From positions 1 through 64,000 of the forward strand of contig JAFVVQ010000062.1 of NCBI GenBank assembly GCA_017502085.1: DNA of 64,000 nucleotides, read 5' to 3'. The notes below the pieces were generated by a model that saw only the letters and a list, made by a program, of their open reading frames with translations, did not search any database and was not told where the DNA came from. This document shows positions 37,866 through 46,626 of the stretch, in pieces; the first letter of the stretch is position 1; every line of letters begins with the position of its first letter. A program made the translations under genes and the position numbers. Origin of the DNA: Clostridia bacterium. Lineage in GTDB: Bacteria; Bacillota; Clostridia; Oscillospirales; Acutalibacteraceae.

Positions 37866-38964
37866 GGAGTGAGCAGATAACGGAATTAGAGAGCAGAAAG
37901 CCCTGTTTTGTGAGTGATATTTTTTCACTGTCGACAGTAACAAGACCGTGGTCCCTGAGAAATTTTGCTTTTTCAACAATACCGTCGGGTACGCTTTTGC
38001 CGAAGAGGGATTCGAATCTTGCAAAATTCAAGCCCTCCGTCAGGCGAAGTGCGAGCATAATGAATTCTTCTTCGTCGCCGCCTGCACCGTCGTCAATTGG
38101 CGGTGTTTCTGCTATGAAGTCGGCAATGCTGCGCTCATAATAAAACCTTTTTCCGTTTGCAAAGGAATGTGCCGCCGCACCGATACCGAGATATTCCTCG
38201 CATCGCCAGTATTTCAGATTGTGGCGGCTTTCGTATCCCTCTTTCGCAAAATTGGAAATCTCATACTGTATGAACCCCGATTCTTCGAGTGCTCTGGCAG
38301 CTTCAAGATAAAGCTCACCCGTTTCGTCATCGTCGGGTAGCGTCAGAGTATCTCTTTTTTTATGAAAGAATGTGCCTTCCTCGATTTTGAGAATGTATGC
38401 GCTCACGTGCGTTGCACCGCTTTTGCGACAGAATTCAACGGATTCCAGCAGACTTTCTTTCGTCTGATTCGGGATTCCGAGCATCAGGTCAAGCGAAATA
38501 TTCGTTATCCCGGCAGCTCTTGCTCTTGCAATTGCTCTCTCAACGTCATCGCAACCGCCACGTCTGCCAAGGGCTTTTCGCTCGGTATCAACGGCGCTCT
38601 GCAGACCGAGAGAAATGCGGTTGACTCCGCTTTCTGCGACCTTCACAAAATCAAAAACGGAGTTGATTCCGCCTGTGTCGGATGGATTGCACTCGAGCGT
38701 GATTTCGCAGTTTTCGGTTGTCTGTACGTGTGAGAGTATGAGCGAAATATTATCTGCCCCGATCAGAGACGGAGTACCTCCGCCGAAATAAACGGTGTCA
38801 TATATGCGGTTTTCTTCGTCGATTTTCTTGCAAAGAGCCGCAACGTAAGAATCCGTAACTCCCTTTTGGGGAGCTACGGAATAAAAATCGCAGTAAGGGC
38901 ATTTGCCATTGCAGAACGGAATATGAAGATAGAGTCCGATGGGGTTTGAATTAATCATTGTCAT
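37852..38964 (-). CDS. hemW: Radical SAM protein HemW (heme chaperone / coproporphyrinogen oxidase-like)
   Basis: 370 aa. A radical SAM enzyme of the HemN family; HemW members bind heme and act as heme chaperones rather than as true oxidases. The cluster motif C-x-x-x-C-x-x-C is seen in [15 protein letters not shown], followed by [41 protein letters not shown] and [14 protein letters not shown]. The start overlaps the end of lepA (ATGACAATG around the lepA stop); ATG at 38964 or 38958 is possible. The longer open frame up to 39384 is only an antisense-like extension through lepA. The pair lepA-hemW is conserved in Firmicutes. Confidence 0.93.
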   Translation of the reverse strand: MTMINSNPIGLYLHIPFCNGKCPYCDFYSVAPQKGVTDSYVAALCKKIDEENRIYDTVYFGGGTPSLIGADNISLILSHVQTTENCEITLECNPSDTGGINSVFDFVKVAESGVNRISLGLQSAVDTERKALGRRGGCDDVERAIARARAAGITNISLDLMLGIPNQTKESLLESVEFCRKSGATHVSAYILKIEEGTFFHKKRDTLTLPDDDETGELYLEAARALEESGFIQYEISNFAKEGYESRHNLKYWRCEEYLGIGAAAHSFANGKRFYYERSIADFIAETPPIDDGAGGDEEEFIMLALRLTEGLNFARFESLFGKSVPDGIVEKAKFLRDHGLVTVDSEKISLTKQGFLLSNSVICSLLEIY

Positions 38965-40765
38965 CAAGCTTGAGAACAGCCATAAATGCTTCCTGAGGAA
39001 CTTCGACAGTACCGAAATGACGCATTCTCTTTTTGCCTTCCTTCTGCTTTTCAAGCAGCTTTTTCTTTCTTGTGATGTCGCCGCCGTAGCATTTTGCAAG
39101 AACGTCTTTGCGCATAGCCTTGACGGTTTCTCTTGCGATAACCTTGCCGCCGATAGCAACCTGAATCGGGATTTCAAACATCTGTCTCGGAATGTTATCC
39201 TTGAGCTTTTCGGCAATCTTCCTTGATTTGCTTCTTGCCTTGTCGTTGTGAATGATGAATGAAAGTGCGTCGATAAGATCGCCGTTGAGAAGAACGTCGA
39301 GCTTGACGAGATTCGAGCGGCGGTAATCGGAAATTTCGTAGTCAAAGGAAGCGTAGCCTCGGGTTCTTGATTTGAGTGAATCAAAGAAATCGTAGATGAT
39401 TTCGTTCAGCGGAAGCTCATAATGGATATCAACTCGGTCAGGCGTGATGTAATCCATATTTTTGAAAATACCTCTGCGCTCCTGACAAAGATCCATAATC
39501 GCACCGACGTATTCGGCGGGGGAATAGATATGTGCATCGGTGAACGGTTCTTCGCAGTAATTGATGTGAGCGGGGTCGGGGTAATGGGTAGGGTTATCTA
39601 TTTCGATCATCGTACCGTCGTTGAGATAGATTTTATAAATTACACTCGGGATGGTTGTTACAAGGTCGAGATCATATTCTCTTTCGAGTCTTTCCTGAAT
39701 AATTTCAAGGTGGAGAAGACCGAGGAAGCCGCAGCGGAAACCGAAGCCAAGAGCGCCCGAAGTTTCGGGTTCATATGTCAGAGCCGCATCGTTTAGCTGA
39801 AGTTTTTCAAGCGCATCACGGAGATTTTCGTAGTCAGCACCGTCTGCGGGATAAACGCCGCAGAATACCATAGGATTGACCTTGCGGTAACCGGGGAGAG
39901 GCTCTTTTGCAGGATTTTCAACGATTGTAACCGTGTCACCGACTCTCGCATCGCCGACGGTTTTGATTGATGCGGTGATATAACCGACTTCGCCTGCTGT
40001 CAGTTCACTGCACGGCTCGGGTACGGTCGCACGCATATAACCGGTTTCAACGATTGTGAATTCAGCGCCCGTTGCCATCATTCTCATTGTGTCACCGGGT
40101 TTTATTTTGCCTTCCTTAACTCTTACGTAAACAATGACACCTTTGTAACTGTCATATACGGAGTCAAAAATCAGTGCTCGGGGAGGAAGATTATCGTTTG
40201 CCTCGGGAGAGGGAATATTCTTGACGATGCTTTCAAGCACCTGCTCGATGTTGATACCCGTCTTTGCCGAAACTCTCGGAGCTTCGGAGCAGTCAAGACC
40301 GATAACCTCTTCAACCTCTGCGGCAACTCTGTCAGGCTCTGCGGAGGGAAGGTCGATTTTGTTGATAACGGGAACAATTTCGAGGTTGTGGTCGAGCGCA
40401 AGATATGTGTTTGCGAGTGTCTGTGCCTCGACACCCTGAGATGCGTCGACGATAAGCACCGCACCTTCACAGGCTGCAAGTGAGCGCGATACCTCGTAGT
40501 TGAAGTCGACGTGACCGGGAGTGTCAATGAGGTTGAGGATATATTCCTCGCCGTCTTCTGCGAGATAGTTGAGCTTGACTGCGTGAGCCTTGATGGTGAT
40601 GCCTCTTTCTCTTTCAAGGTCCATCTTGTCGAGAAGCTGAGCGGTCATTTCGCGCAATGCAACAGACTTTGTCTTTTCAAGAAGTCTGTCGGCGAGGGTT
40701 GATTTGCCGTGGTCAATATGTGCAATAATGCAAAAATTTCTGATTTTATCTTTTGAAACTGCCAA
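38951..40765 (-). CDS. lepA: Elongation factor 4 (LepA)
   Basis: 604 aa. A translational GTPase that back-translocates or remodels ribosomes. G motifs: [14 protein letters not shown] (G1), the ERERGITIK switch (G2), DTPGHVDF (G3), NKIDLP (G4), SAKTG (G5). The LepA-specific C-terminal domain ends in [21 protein letters not shown], given here as [10 protein letters not shown] and KQKEGKKRM. The start is a TTG at 40765 with AGGAG 8 bp upstream; the ATG-initiated frame further upstream has no support. It lies 17 bp after the transporter gene and overlaps hemW. Confidence 0.96.
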   Translation of the reverse strand: MAVSKDKIRNFCIIAHIDHGKSTLADRLLEKTKSVALREMTAQLLDKMDLERERGITIKAHAVKLNYLAEDGEEYILNLIDTPGHVDFNYEVSRSLAACEGAVLIVDASQGVEAQTLANTYLALDHNLEIVPVINKIDLPSAEPDRVAAEVEEVIGLDCSEAPRVSAKTGINIEQVLESIVKNIPSPEANDNLPPRALIFDSVYDSYKGVIVYVRVKEGKIKPGDTMRMMATGAEFTIVETGYMRATVPEPCSELTAGEVGYITASIKTVGDARVGDTVTIVENPAKEPLPGYRKVNPMVFCGVYPADGADYENLRDALEKLQLNDAALTYEPETSGALGFGFRCGFLGLLHLEIIQERLEREYDLDLVTTIPSVIYKIYLNDGTMIEIDNPTHYPDPAHINYCEEPFTDAHIYSPAEYVGAIMDLCQERRGIFKNMDYITPDRVDIHYELPLNEIIYDFFDSLKSRTRGYASFDYEISDYRRSNLVKLDVLLNGDLIDALSFIIHNDKARSKSRKIAEKLKDNIPRQMFEIPIQVAIGGKVIARETVKAMRKDVLAKCYGGDITRKKKLLEKQKEGKKRMRHFGTVEVPQEAFMAVLKLDDND

Positions 40766-40782
40766 TTTGTATTCTCCTAATA

Positions 40783-42348
40783 TTATAAATCTAAAGCTTC
40801 TTCGAGGTTTCTGTTGACGTTGCTTCTGCCTATCCACATATCTTCCCAACGGTGACCCGCAATTTCTTCAAGACGTTTTTTATCGGCTGAAGAAATTTCG
40901 CAGGTACCTGTTTCGTGCTTCTGGGCGATAACGGACTGGATAACTTCGTGGTCATGCTTCTTCATTCTGAAACGGAAGATGAGAATGAGAGAAACAATGG
41001 CGAATATTGTGGGCAGCCAGCTTACGATAAGTCTCAGACCGAATTCAGTCTGTGAACTGAGTGCACCGTATTCGACTTTGCTCAGGTCGGTTGTGTCGTA
41101 GCCGACAAACTGCAGGAAGAAGCCGAGAAAACCGGTAACGAAGCTGTTGATTGTTTTTCTGACGAATGAATAAAATGTGGTGATAACGCCTTCGCGTCTT
41201 CTGCCCGTGATAAGCTCGTCAACATCTGTGACGTCGGGCTGAATGTTGTTGATAACAAAACCGGGACCTGAGAATCCGAAATTATAAAGTATTGTTGCAA
41301 CGTAAAGGATAAACACGGGAGTGCCCGGGGTGACAAATCCGTTGATAAACAGGCCGGCAACCATCATGGGCATCATAATAAGACCGCACGTACGCTTATC
41401 AAGGTAACGGGTGAGAAAATAGTTGGCGGGACCGCCCGCTATTTCCGCAACGCCGCCGATGGTGTTGAGGTTTGCAAAATGATTGTATCTGTTTGCAATG
41501 CTTCTGATATAGAACTGATCGGCGTAGCTGTAAAAACTCTTTGAAAAGCCGTAGAAAAGGTTGATAAGGAAATATTGCCTGAAAGACTTGTTTCTGAAAA
41601 CCTGAATGTATTCTCTGATGAAATATTTATAATCAATGGGAGGGTTTTTGAGGTCGAGGGAACTTTTTTCTTTTGTGGTGAAGAAAGTAACAAGCGGTGC
41701 CCAGCAGAAATAAATAACGAACACAATGCCGCATATCAGATATTTGTTTCTGTCAGCAGGGGTGGGGTTATCCATATTCGTGCCGCCCAGAACGATACTC
41801 ATAAAGATAAAGGATGGCAGCATACCGAACATATTGAAGATGTATTCAACTATTTTATACTGCGCTCTTTCAAAATATCCGGGAGCAATGGACGGAAGCA
41901 TCGCAACATGGGGGATGTTTATCATCGTATAGCCTGAGCTGTAGATAAGCGAAGCCATAAGATAATAGATGAAAAGTGCGGTTGAGTTGCCCGTACCCGA
42001 AATGCCGAAGGAATACCACTTCATGAAATAGCCGATAAGAAGCACGGGGAGACCTGCGAGAATCCATACTCTGTGTTTGCCGAAGCGTGATTTTGTTCTG
42101 TCTGTTATGAATCCCATGGAAAGGTCTGTTATAGCATCAAAAACACCGCCGATAGTGCTGATGAGACCCGACATACCCGTGCTCATACCTTCAACGAAAT
42201 TGAGAAACTGCTGATGGTACATACTGATGGGGTTTGTGACACCGCCCGTTGTTATACACGCAACGTTATAACCGATGATTGGTCTCAGGTATTCGACGGT
42301 ATTGCCTTCAATGCCTACGGCATCTTTGATTTTATTACCCAATCCCAT
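40783..42348 (-). CDS. GPH/MFS-type sugar transporter
   Basis: 521 aa with about twelve membrane segments. It resembles the glycoside-pentoside-hexuronide cation symporters (MelB group): [20 protein letters not shown] near the N-terminus is the typical loop 2-3 motif (here [13 protein letters not shown]) and the [18 protein letters not shown] region fits the family. The start at 42348 is set by AAGGAGG six bases before; an upstream in-frame ATG at 42369 lacks an RBS. It is first in the unit transporter-lepA-hemW and diverges from a cohesin-like surface protein. The substrate is unknown; import of a glycoside for GH89 or GH38 is inference. Confidence 0.82.
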   Translation of the reverse strand: MGLGNKIKDAVGIEGNTVEYLRPIIGYNVACITTGGVTNPISMYHQQFLNFVEGMSTGMSGLISTIGGVFDAITDLSMGFITDRTKSRFGKHRVWILAGLPVLLIGYFMKWYSFGISGTGNSTALFIYYLMASLIYSSGYTMINIPHVAMLPSIAPGYFERAQYKIVEYIFNMFGMLPSFIFMSIVLGGTNMDNPTPADRNKYLICGIVFVIYFCWAPLVTFFTTKEKSSLDLKNPPIDYKYFIREYIQVFRNKSFRQYFLINLFYGFSKSFYSYADQFYIRSIANRYNHFANLNTIGGVAEIAGGPANYFLTRYLDKRTCGLIMMPMMVAGLFINGFVTPGTPVFILYVATILYNFGFSGPGFVINNIQPDVTDVDELITGRRREGVITTFYSFVRKTINSFVTGFLGFFLQFVGYDTTDLSKVEYGALSSQTEFGLRLIVSWLPTIFAIVSLILIFRFRMKKHDHEVIQSVIAQKHETGTCEISSADKKRLEEIAGHRWEDMWIGRSNVNRNLEEALDL

Positions 42349-42383
42349 AGTTTTCCTCCTTGTAGTCAAAATTATATCACTTT

Positions 42384-42412
42384 ATAATAACAAATTATAA
42401 TAGCAAGGTCAA
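42384..42412 (-). promoter_or_regulatory. Predicted promoter for transporter-lepA-hemW
   Basis: On the minus strand, TTGACC, 17 bp, TATTAT, ending 36 bp before the start codon. Confidence 0.6.
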
Positions 42413-42453
42413 GATTTTTAATGTTTTTTTCAGCGTCAATTTTATTCATCGTC

Positions 42454-42482
42454 TTGAATTGCGTTTGATAAAGTGATATAAT
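42454..42482 (+). promoter_or_regulatory. Predicted sigma-A promoter for the cohesin-like protein
   Basis: TTGAAT, 17 bp, TATAAT, ending 28 bp before the coding start. Confidence 0.7.
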
Positions 42483-42510
42483 AAACCGCATATATTTTAA
42501 AAAGGAGATT

Positions 42511-44463
42511 GTGATTGATTTGAAACTCAGAAAGATTATTGCGTTGCTTCTTGCGGTTGCCATAACCGTTACAGCAATGGGAATGACGGTTTTTGCATCA
42601 CAGATTGACGGTACACTTTCAGCTGAAACAAAATTCTTCCGCGAGGTTGACGGTGCATGGGTTGAGGCGGATACTGTTGCCAACGGTGAAAAAGTTAAAG
42701 TCAGACTGTATCTCGATACCAGCTTTTACACCAATACAGGTGATCTGATTTTCTTCTATAACAACGATTTCTTTGAGGATTCATATGAGAAGGATAAGGT
42801 TATTCTTCTGCCCTCAAACGATTATTACAAGAATCTCGGCGGTATCAACGGTCTTGAAACCTGTTTCTTCTCATCGGACAGCAAGGCGATGGAAAACTTT
42901 ATCAACAAGGGATATTTTGACCGTGAATACATTGATAATCATACCTGTGTTACCACAGTTTATTATCTTGCACCCGATAAAACAAATATCAGGCTCAACG
43001 GTGAAGAATGGTTTGTTGAATTTGAACTGACTGCAAAGGCGGATATCGGTGCATCAGAAGGTGCGATCGATATTCTCCCCTCAACAATCCAGAGCCCCGC
43101 AAACAAAGGCGGTCGTTTCAATGTTTCCTTCGGTGAAGAGGGCGGCTATAATGAAGACGTTGTTTCGATGGCATTTGTCAACATTGAGTTCAGTTATGAA
43201 GCGGGTTCGGTAAAAAACTATACGGAATATAAGTATGACCTCGGCGGCGGTACGGTCGACGGAGAGAGTGAATACATCGAAAAGGTGCTTATCGGTAATG
43301 AGTCGGCGCCCGATTCCGTTGTACCCGACAAAGAGGGACACACTTTCCTCGGTTGGACGGATAACGGTGATAATTCATACACTGCAGACTGGAGTGTCAA
43401 CAGCTATACACTTACTTTCAACACGAACGGCGGAAGCCCCGTCGAATCGCAGATTCTCGACTACGGCGAGGAAATCACTCTGCCTTCAACAACAAAAACG
43501 GGATATAAATTCTCTTACTGGACAATGGGTGTCTCCAATTTCTTCAAAGCGGGTCAGAAATTCACAATGCCTGCAAAGAATATAACGCTCACCGCAAACT
43601 GGCTTATCAATTCACACATTCTTACGTACAGCGTCGGAGGTGAAAAATTCACCCACAGTGTAGCTGTCGGCTCGGCTCTCCCCGAGGTTGATATGACGGG
43701 AATGGAAAACATCGAAATCCTTTATTGGCTCGATGAAAACGGCAACAGAACCGAACTTCCCGAAACAATGCCCGAGAAGAATATCAGTTTCACCGCTGTT
43801 ATCAAATATAATTTCGAAGGTGCCGACGGAATCACCGCGACTTTTGATGAAGGTGCGTTCAGCAACGGAAACGGAGTTGAATTCATCGGTTCATCCAAGT
43901 CTTTTGTTCCCGCACAGGGCGGCACTGATTTCGGTGGTGCAAACCATAAGCAGATTGCAAGTTTTGGTATCGGATTCAACAAAAACGGCTCAACCGTAAC
44001 ACCCGATGGCAAGGTTGAAATCAGCATTCCTCTCGGTGAAAGCTATGCAGACAGAAGCGGAATCGTTATTGCGCTTAAAAAAGCTGACGGATCATATGAA
44101 AAGGTCAACGCAACCGTAACTGACGGCAAACTTGTTTTTAAGACGGATAAATTCGGAACTTTCGATGTTTTCGTACCTTCGGGTATGCGTGTAAAGACTC
44201 AGCCCGCAAAGGCTTCTTATTACTATAAAGAAAGCTTCAATATCAGCGGCCTTGAACTTGAATTCATAAATGAAAACGGTGAGACCGAAACAGTTACCGA
44301 TACTTCCGCAATGACCGTAACGGGCTTCAATCCCAAGAAAGTCGGCGCACAGAAGCTGACCGTTGAATATGACGGAATGTCAACGTCTTTCACCGTCAAC
44401 GTATCATATGCGTGGTGGCAGATGATAATCCGTATTCTTCTTCTCGGCTTCCTCTGGTATTAA
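42511..44463 (+). CDS. Secreted cohesin-like protein with three B-repeats, Ig-like domain and aromatic C-terminal tail
   Basis: 650 aa. The signal peptide (KLRKIIALLLAVAITVTAMG, cleavage near VFAS) is followed by a cohesin-like domain (about 32-230; REVDGAW, VKVRLYLDT, FFYNNDFFED, WFVEFELTAK) closely related to those in the giant protein at 10304. Three InlB B-repeats (GWTDN, YWTMG, YWLDE) come next, then a beta domain, a bacterial Ig-like domain (KTQPAKASYYYKESF ... VTGFNPKKVG) and the tail WWQMIIRILLLGFLWY. It has no dockerin loops. The tail may be a membrane or wall anchor, making this a candidate docking partner for the dockerin-bearing giants; this is inference. The start is GTG 42511 or TTG 42520; AAAGGAG at 42501 suits neither perfectly. 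Confidence 0.85.
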   Translation: MIDLKLRKIIALLLAVAITVTAMGMTVFASQIDGTLSAETKFFREVDGAWVEADTVANGEKVKVRLYLDTSFYTNTGDLIFFYNNDFFEDSYEKDKVILLPSNDYYKNLGGINGLETCFFSSDSKAMENFINKGYFDREYIDNHTCVTTVYYLAPDKTNIRLNGEEWFVEFELTAKADIGASEGAIDILPSTIQSPANKGGRFNVSFGEEGGYNEDVVSMAFVNIEFSYEAGSVKNYTEYKYDLGGGTVDGESEYIEKVLIGNESAPDSVVPDKEGHTFLGWTDNGDNSYTADWSVNSYTLTFNTNGGSPVESQILDYGEEITLPSTTKTGYKFSYWTMGVSNFFKAGQKFTMPAKNITLTANWLINSHILTYSVGGEKFTHSVAVGSALPEVDMTGMENIEILYWLDENGNRTELPETMPEKNISFTAVIKYNFEGADGITATFDEGAFSNGNGVEFIGSSKSFVPAQGGTDFGGANHKQIASFGIGFNKNGSTVTPDGKVEISIPLGESYADRSGIVIALKKADGSYEKVNATVTDGKLVFKTDKFGTFDVFVPSGMRVKTQPAKASYYYKESFNISGLELEFINENGETETVTDTSAMTVTGFNPKKVGAQKLTVEYDGMSTSFTVNVSYAWWQMIIRILLLGFLWY

Positions 44464-44470
44464 GAATTGT

Positions 44471-44500
44471 GCAGAGCATCTTCGGGTGCTCTGCTTTTTT
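44471..44500 (+). terminator. Rho-independent terminator
   Basis: GCAGAGCATC and GGTGCTCTGC pair across a TTCG tetraloop with one G-U pair, followed by TTTTTT. It closes the cohesin-like protein gene. Confidence 0.93.
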
Positions 44501-44618
44501 GCTTTTTTTGCGAAAAAGCCTTTCGGTTGACTTTGTGATTCTTATTTGTTATAATTATCAAATATATAACCAAAATAATCAGAGAGGATATACCGTATAA
44601 GACAAAGAGGTGACTGCA

Positions 44619-45563
44619 ATGAGATTATCGCTGATTGTTCCCTGTTATAACGAAGAGGGCAACGTCGAAAAATTTTTCAGCGAGGTAAACCGTGTTTTTG
44701 AAAATAAGGTTGAGGACTATGAGTTTGTGTTTGTCAATGACGGCAGCACCGATAACACATATAAAAAACTGAAATATATTTATAGTGAGCTTAACAAAAA
44801 GAATAACGTTCAGGTGCTGACGTTCAGCCGTAATTTCGGTAAGGAATCCGCAATCTATGCGGGTCTGACCAAGGCGAAGGGCGACCTTGTCTGCCTTATA
44901 GATGCGGATTTGCAGCAGAGACCCGAGGTTGTTCTTGAAATGCTTGACGTTCTGAACTCCGACGAAGAATATGATTGCGTGACTGCGTATCAGGAGAAAA
45001 GAAAAGAGAATGCGGCAATTTCTTTTGTGAAATCCGCATTCTACAAAATAATCAATAAAATATCTGCCGTTGATTTTGTGAACGGCGCATCCGATTTCAG
45101 ACTTATGAAACGTCCGATGGTTGACGCAATTCTCTCGATGAGCGAATTTCATCGTTTCTCAAAGGGTATTTTCAGTTACGTTGGTTTCAACACACAGTAT
45201 ATTCCCTATGAGGTTGCCGAAAGAGAAAGCGGTGAAACCAAATGGGGCACAAGAAAGCTTATCAAATATGCGCTTGAGGGTATCTTTGCTTTCTCGACAA
45301 TGCCGCTTAAAATTTCAACGTTTGTCGGATTGTTTACGTCATTCTGCTCGATAGTTTATCTTCTTGTTGTTATCATTCAGAAGATTTTCTTCGGAATCGA
45401 CGTGCCCGGCTACGCAACGATTGTTACGTTGCTTCTTCTTCTCGGCGGACTCATTCTTTTCAGCCTCGGCATCATCGGTGAATATCTTTCCAAAATGTAC
45501 GTTCAGGTCAAGAACAGACCAATTTATATTCTCAAGGAACACCTTGATGACAAAGACGATTAA
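44619..45563 (+). CDS. GT2 glycosyltransferase, GtrB/polyprenyl-phosphate type
   Basis: 314 aa. A family 2 glycosyltransferase followed by two C-terminal membrane segments, the layout of enzymes that load a sugar onto undecaprenyl phosphate. Motifs: LIVPCYNEEGNV, VNDGSTDNT, FSRNFGKESAIYAGL, DADLQQRPE and RESGETKWG. The membrane segments lie at about 232-258 and 270-292. The ATG at 44619 follows AAAGAGGTG; the in-frame GTG at 44610 overlaps that RBS. It stands alone between two terminators, so the receiving polymer is unknown; surface glycan or teichoic-acid decoration is likely. Confidence 0.9.
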   Translation: MRLSLIVPCYNEEGNVEKFFSEVNRVFENKVEDYEFVFVNDGSTDNTYKKLKYIYSELNKKNNVQVLTFSRNFGKESAIYAGLTKAKGDLVCLIDADLQQRPEVVLEMLDVLNSDEEYDCVTAYQEKRKENAAISFVKSAFYKIINKISAVDFVNGASDFRLMKRPMVDAILSMSEFHRFSKGIFSYVGFNTQYIPYEVAERESGETKWGTRKLIKYALEGIFAFSTMPLKISTFVGLFTSFCSIVYLLVVIIQKIFFGIDVPGYATIVTLLLLLGGLILFSLGIIGEYLSKMYVQVKNRPIYILKEHLDDKDD

Positions 45564-45565
45564 CA

Positions 45566-45600
45566 AAAAAGGGATTGCAAACGCAATCCCTTTTCTTTTA
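45566..45600. terminator. Bidirectional terminator
   Basis: AAAAGGGATTGC and GCAATCCCTTTT form a perfect 12-bp stem with an AAAC loop, with A-run and T-run on the two sides. It serves the GT2 gene and the convergent flavoprotein gene. Confidence 0.92.
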
Positions 45601-46089
45601 TCCTTTTTTCGGTGCAGGTCTGTGCTTTGCGGTGAATTCCGCAACGTCAATTCGGATGATGCTTACAACCTCCGCAAGTTTATCGTCAAATTCAAAATCC
45701 TTGCCCGTCTGCGTTTTCATCAGGATTGAAAGCGCGGATTTTTTTGTTTCAATATCTTCAACGATTTCGGCAACACCTCTGCCCATAACCGATGCGTACG
45801 TGATTCCGTATTTGCACGCAACCTCACCTTCAAAAGGAGTGATGCCGCATTCCATTTCAAAAAACACCTTCGGATTGGCTCTGATAACGTCAAGCTTTCT
45901 GCCTCTTTTTGCGCCGTGAAGCCAGATTGTAAGTCTGCCGTTTTCAAGAGTATATCCGTAATTCATCGGCACGACGTAAGGTTCGTCGCCGTCAACCATT
46001 CCGAGGTGAAGCACCTTCGATTCGTCAAGTATTTTTATTATTTCATTTATATCCGTAACTTCTCTTTCGCGTCTTGTCATACCGTTCAT
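45598..46089 (-). CDS. Pyridoxamine 5'-phosphate oxidase-family flavoprotein (NimA-like)
   Basis: 163 aa. A split-barrel FMN-binding protein of the kind annotated as NimA-like or 5-nitroimidazole reductase family. Typical blocks: MTRREREVTD at the start, KVLHLGMVDGDEPYVVPMNYGY, LTIWLHGAKRGRKLDVIRAN (split here: LTIWLHGAKRG, KLDVIRANP) and GITYASVMGRG. The ATG at 46089 follows CGGAGG; the longer frame to 46149 has no RBS. It is monocistronic. Members bind FMN and may reduce small compounds, but the physiological substrate is seldom known. Confidence 0.88.
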   Translation of the reverse strand: MNGMTRREREVTDINEIIKILDESKVLHLGMVDGDEPYVVPMNYGYTLENGRLTIWLHGAKRGRKLDVIRANPKVFFEMECGITPFEGEVACKYGITYASVMGRGVAEIVEDIETKKSALSILMKTQTGKDFEFDDKLAEVVSIIRIDVAEFTAKHRPAPKKG

Positions 46090-46187
46090 ATTAAAAACCT
46101 CCGTTTTATGCTGTGAAATAATATTAGCATATTTTTTACGGCTTTTCAATGATAATGTTGCAATGCAATGAAATCCCGCGCTTCATC

Positions 46188-46216
46188 TTGTTTTTTGACA
46201 TTTTCTATGGTATAAT
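46188..46216 (+). promoter_or_regulatory. Predicted promoter for the 55-aa membrane protein
   Basis: TTGTTT, 17 bp, TATAAT, ending 33 bp before the ATG. A TTGACA at 46195 is too close to the same -10. Confidence 0.55.
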
Positions 46217-46249
46217 AAACAGCATAATAACGAGAGGAGCGGAAACTGA

Positions 46250-46417
46250 ATGAAATATGCTTTGATATCGATTGTCAGCTTCGTTTGTTTTGCGTTGCTT
46301 ATGGTTATCGGACCGTTGCAGGAGGTTGAAATTGCCCACTGCATTTTAGCGGGACTGCTTGGAGTTGTCATTGCTTTGCTTTCGGTTGTTATTTATAAGC
46401 TTGATAAAAAGAACTGA
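46250..46417 (+). CDS. Small two-helix membrane protein, 55 aa
   Basis: The frame ATG ... TGA reads MKYALISIVSFVCFALLMV, a short GPLQEVEIAH loop, a second hydrophobic helix (CILAGLLGVVIALLSVVIY) and a basic end KLDKKN. GAGGAGCG lies 9 bp before the ATG. It has its own promoter-like sequence and is followed by a strong terminator, so it looks like a real single-gene unit. I do not recognise a family. Confidence 0.65.
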   Translation: MKYALISIVSFVCFALLMVIGPLQEVEIAHCILAGLLGVVIALLSVVIYKLDKKN

Positions 46418-46442
46418 TTTGTTTTTGTTTATACGAATTAAT

Positions 46443-46486
46443 TCAGACCTTTGCCGTTGTTTCATCGGTGAGGGTCTGATTTTTTG
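46443..46486 (+). terminator. Rho-independent terminator
   Basis: TCAGACCTTTGCCG and CGGTGAGGGTCTGA form a 14-bp stem with three G-U pairs and a 9-nt loop, followed by TTTTTG. It ends the small membrane protein gene. Confidence 0.85.
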
Positions 46487-46528
46487 AAAATTCATCCATA
46501 TTTTAACAAAGTGTTTACAATTGAAATA

Positions 46529-46557
46529 TTGACAAATCCTGTTTTTGGGGGTATAGT
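46529..46557 (+). promoter_or_regulatory. Sigma-A promoter of the hrcA-grpE-dnaK-dnaJ operon
   Basis: TTGACA, 17 bp, TATAGT. The CIRCE operator starts 11 bp after the -10, the classic position for HrcA repression. Confidence 0.88.
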
Positions 46558-46568
46558 AATAACTGTGG

Positions 46569-46595
46569 TTAGCACTCTTGCTTTTTGAGTGCTAA
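46569..46595. promoter_or_regulatory. CIRCE operator (HrcA binding site)
   Basis: TTAGCACTC, 9 bp, GAGTGCTAA: an exact match to the CIRCE consensus. A third half-site TTAGCACTC follows at 46598-46606, giving an additional inverted pair with a 2-bp gap. Confidence 0.97.
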
Positions 46596-46626
46596 AATTA
46601 GCACTCGCAGAAAAGGTGGTGAGGAA

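Larger units (their letters stand above)
42371..42482. repeat. Perfect 15-nt inverted motif in a divergent promoter region
   Basis: ATTATATCACTTTAT (42371-42385) and its exact reverse complement ATAAAGTGATATAAT (42468-42482) lie in the two promoters of the divergent genes. The right copy includes the -10 box. This could be a shared operator. Confidence 0.5.

Noticed and set aside
38965..39384. A 510-aa HemW with a long N-terminal extension
   Set aside because: The extension reads lepA in another frame; HemW-type sequence begins at 38964 or 38958.
46195..46216. TTGACA as the -35 of the 55-aa protein gene
   Set aside because: Only 10 bp separate it from TATAAT; the TTGTTT at 46188 has the right 17-bp spacing.
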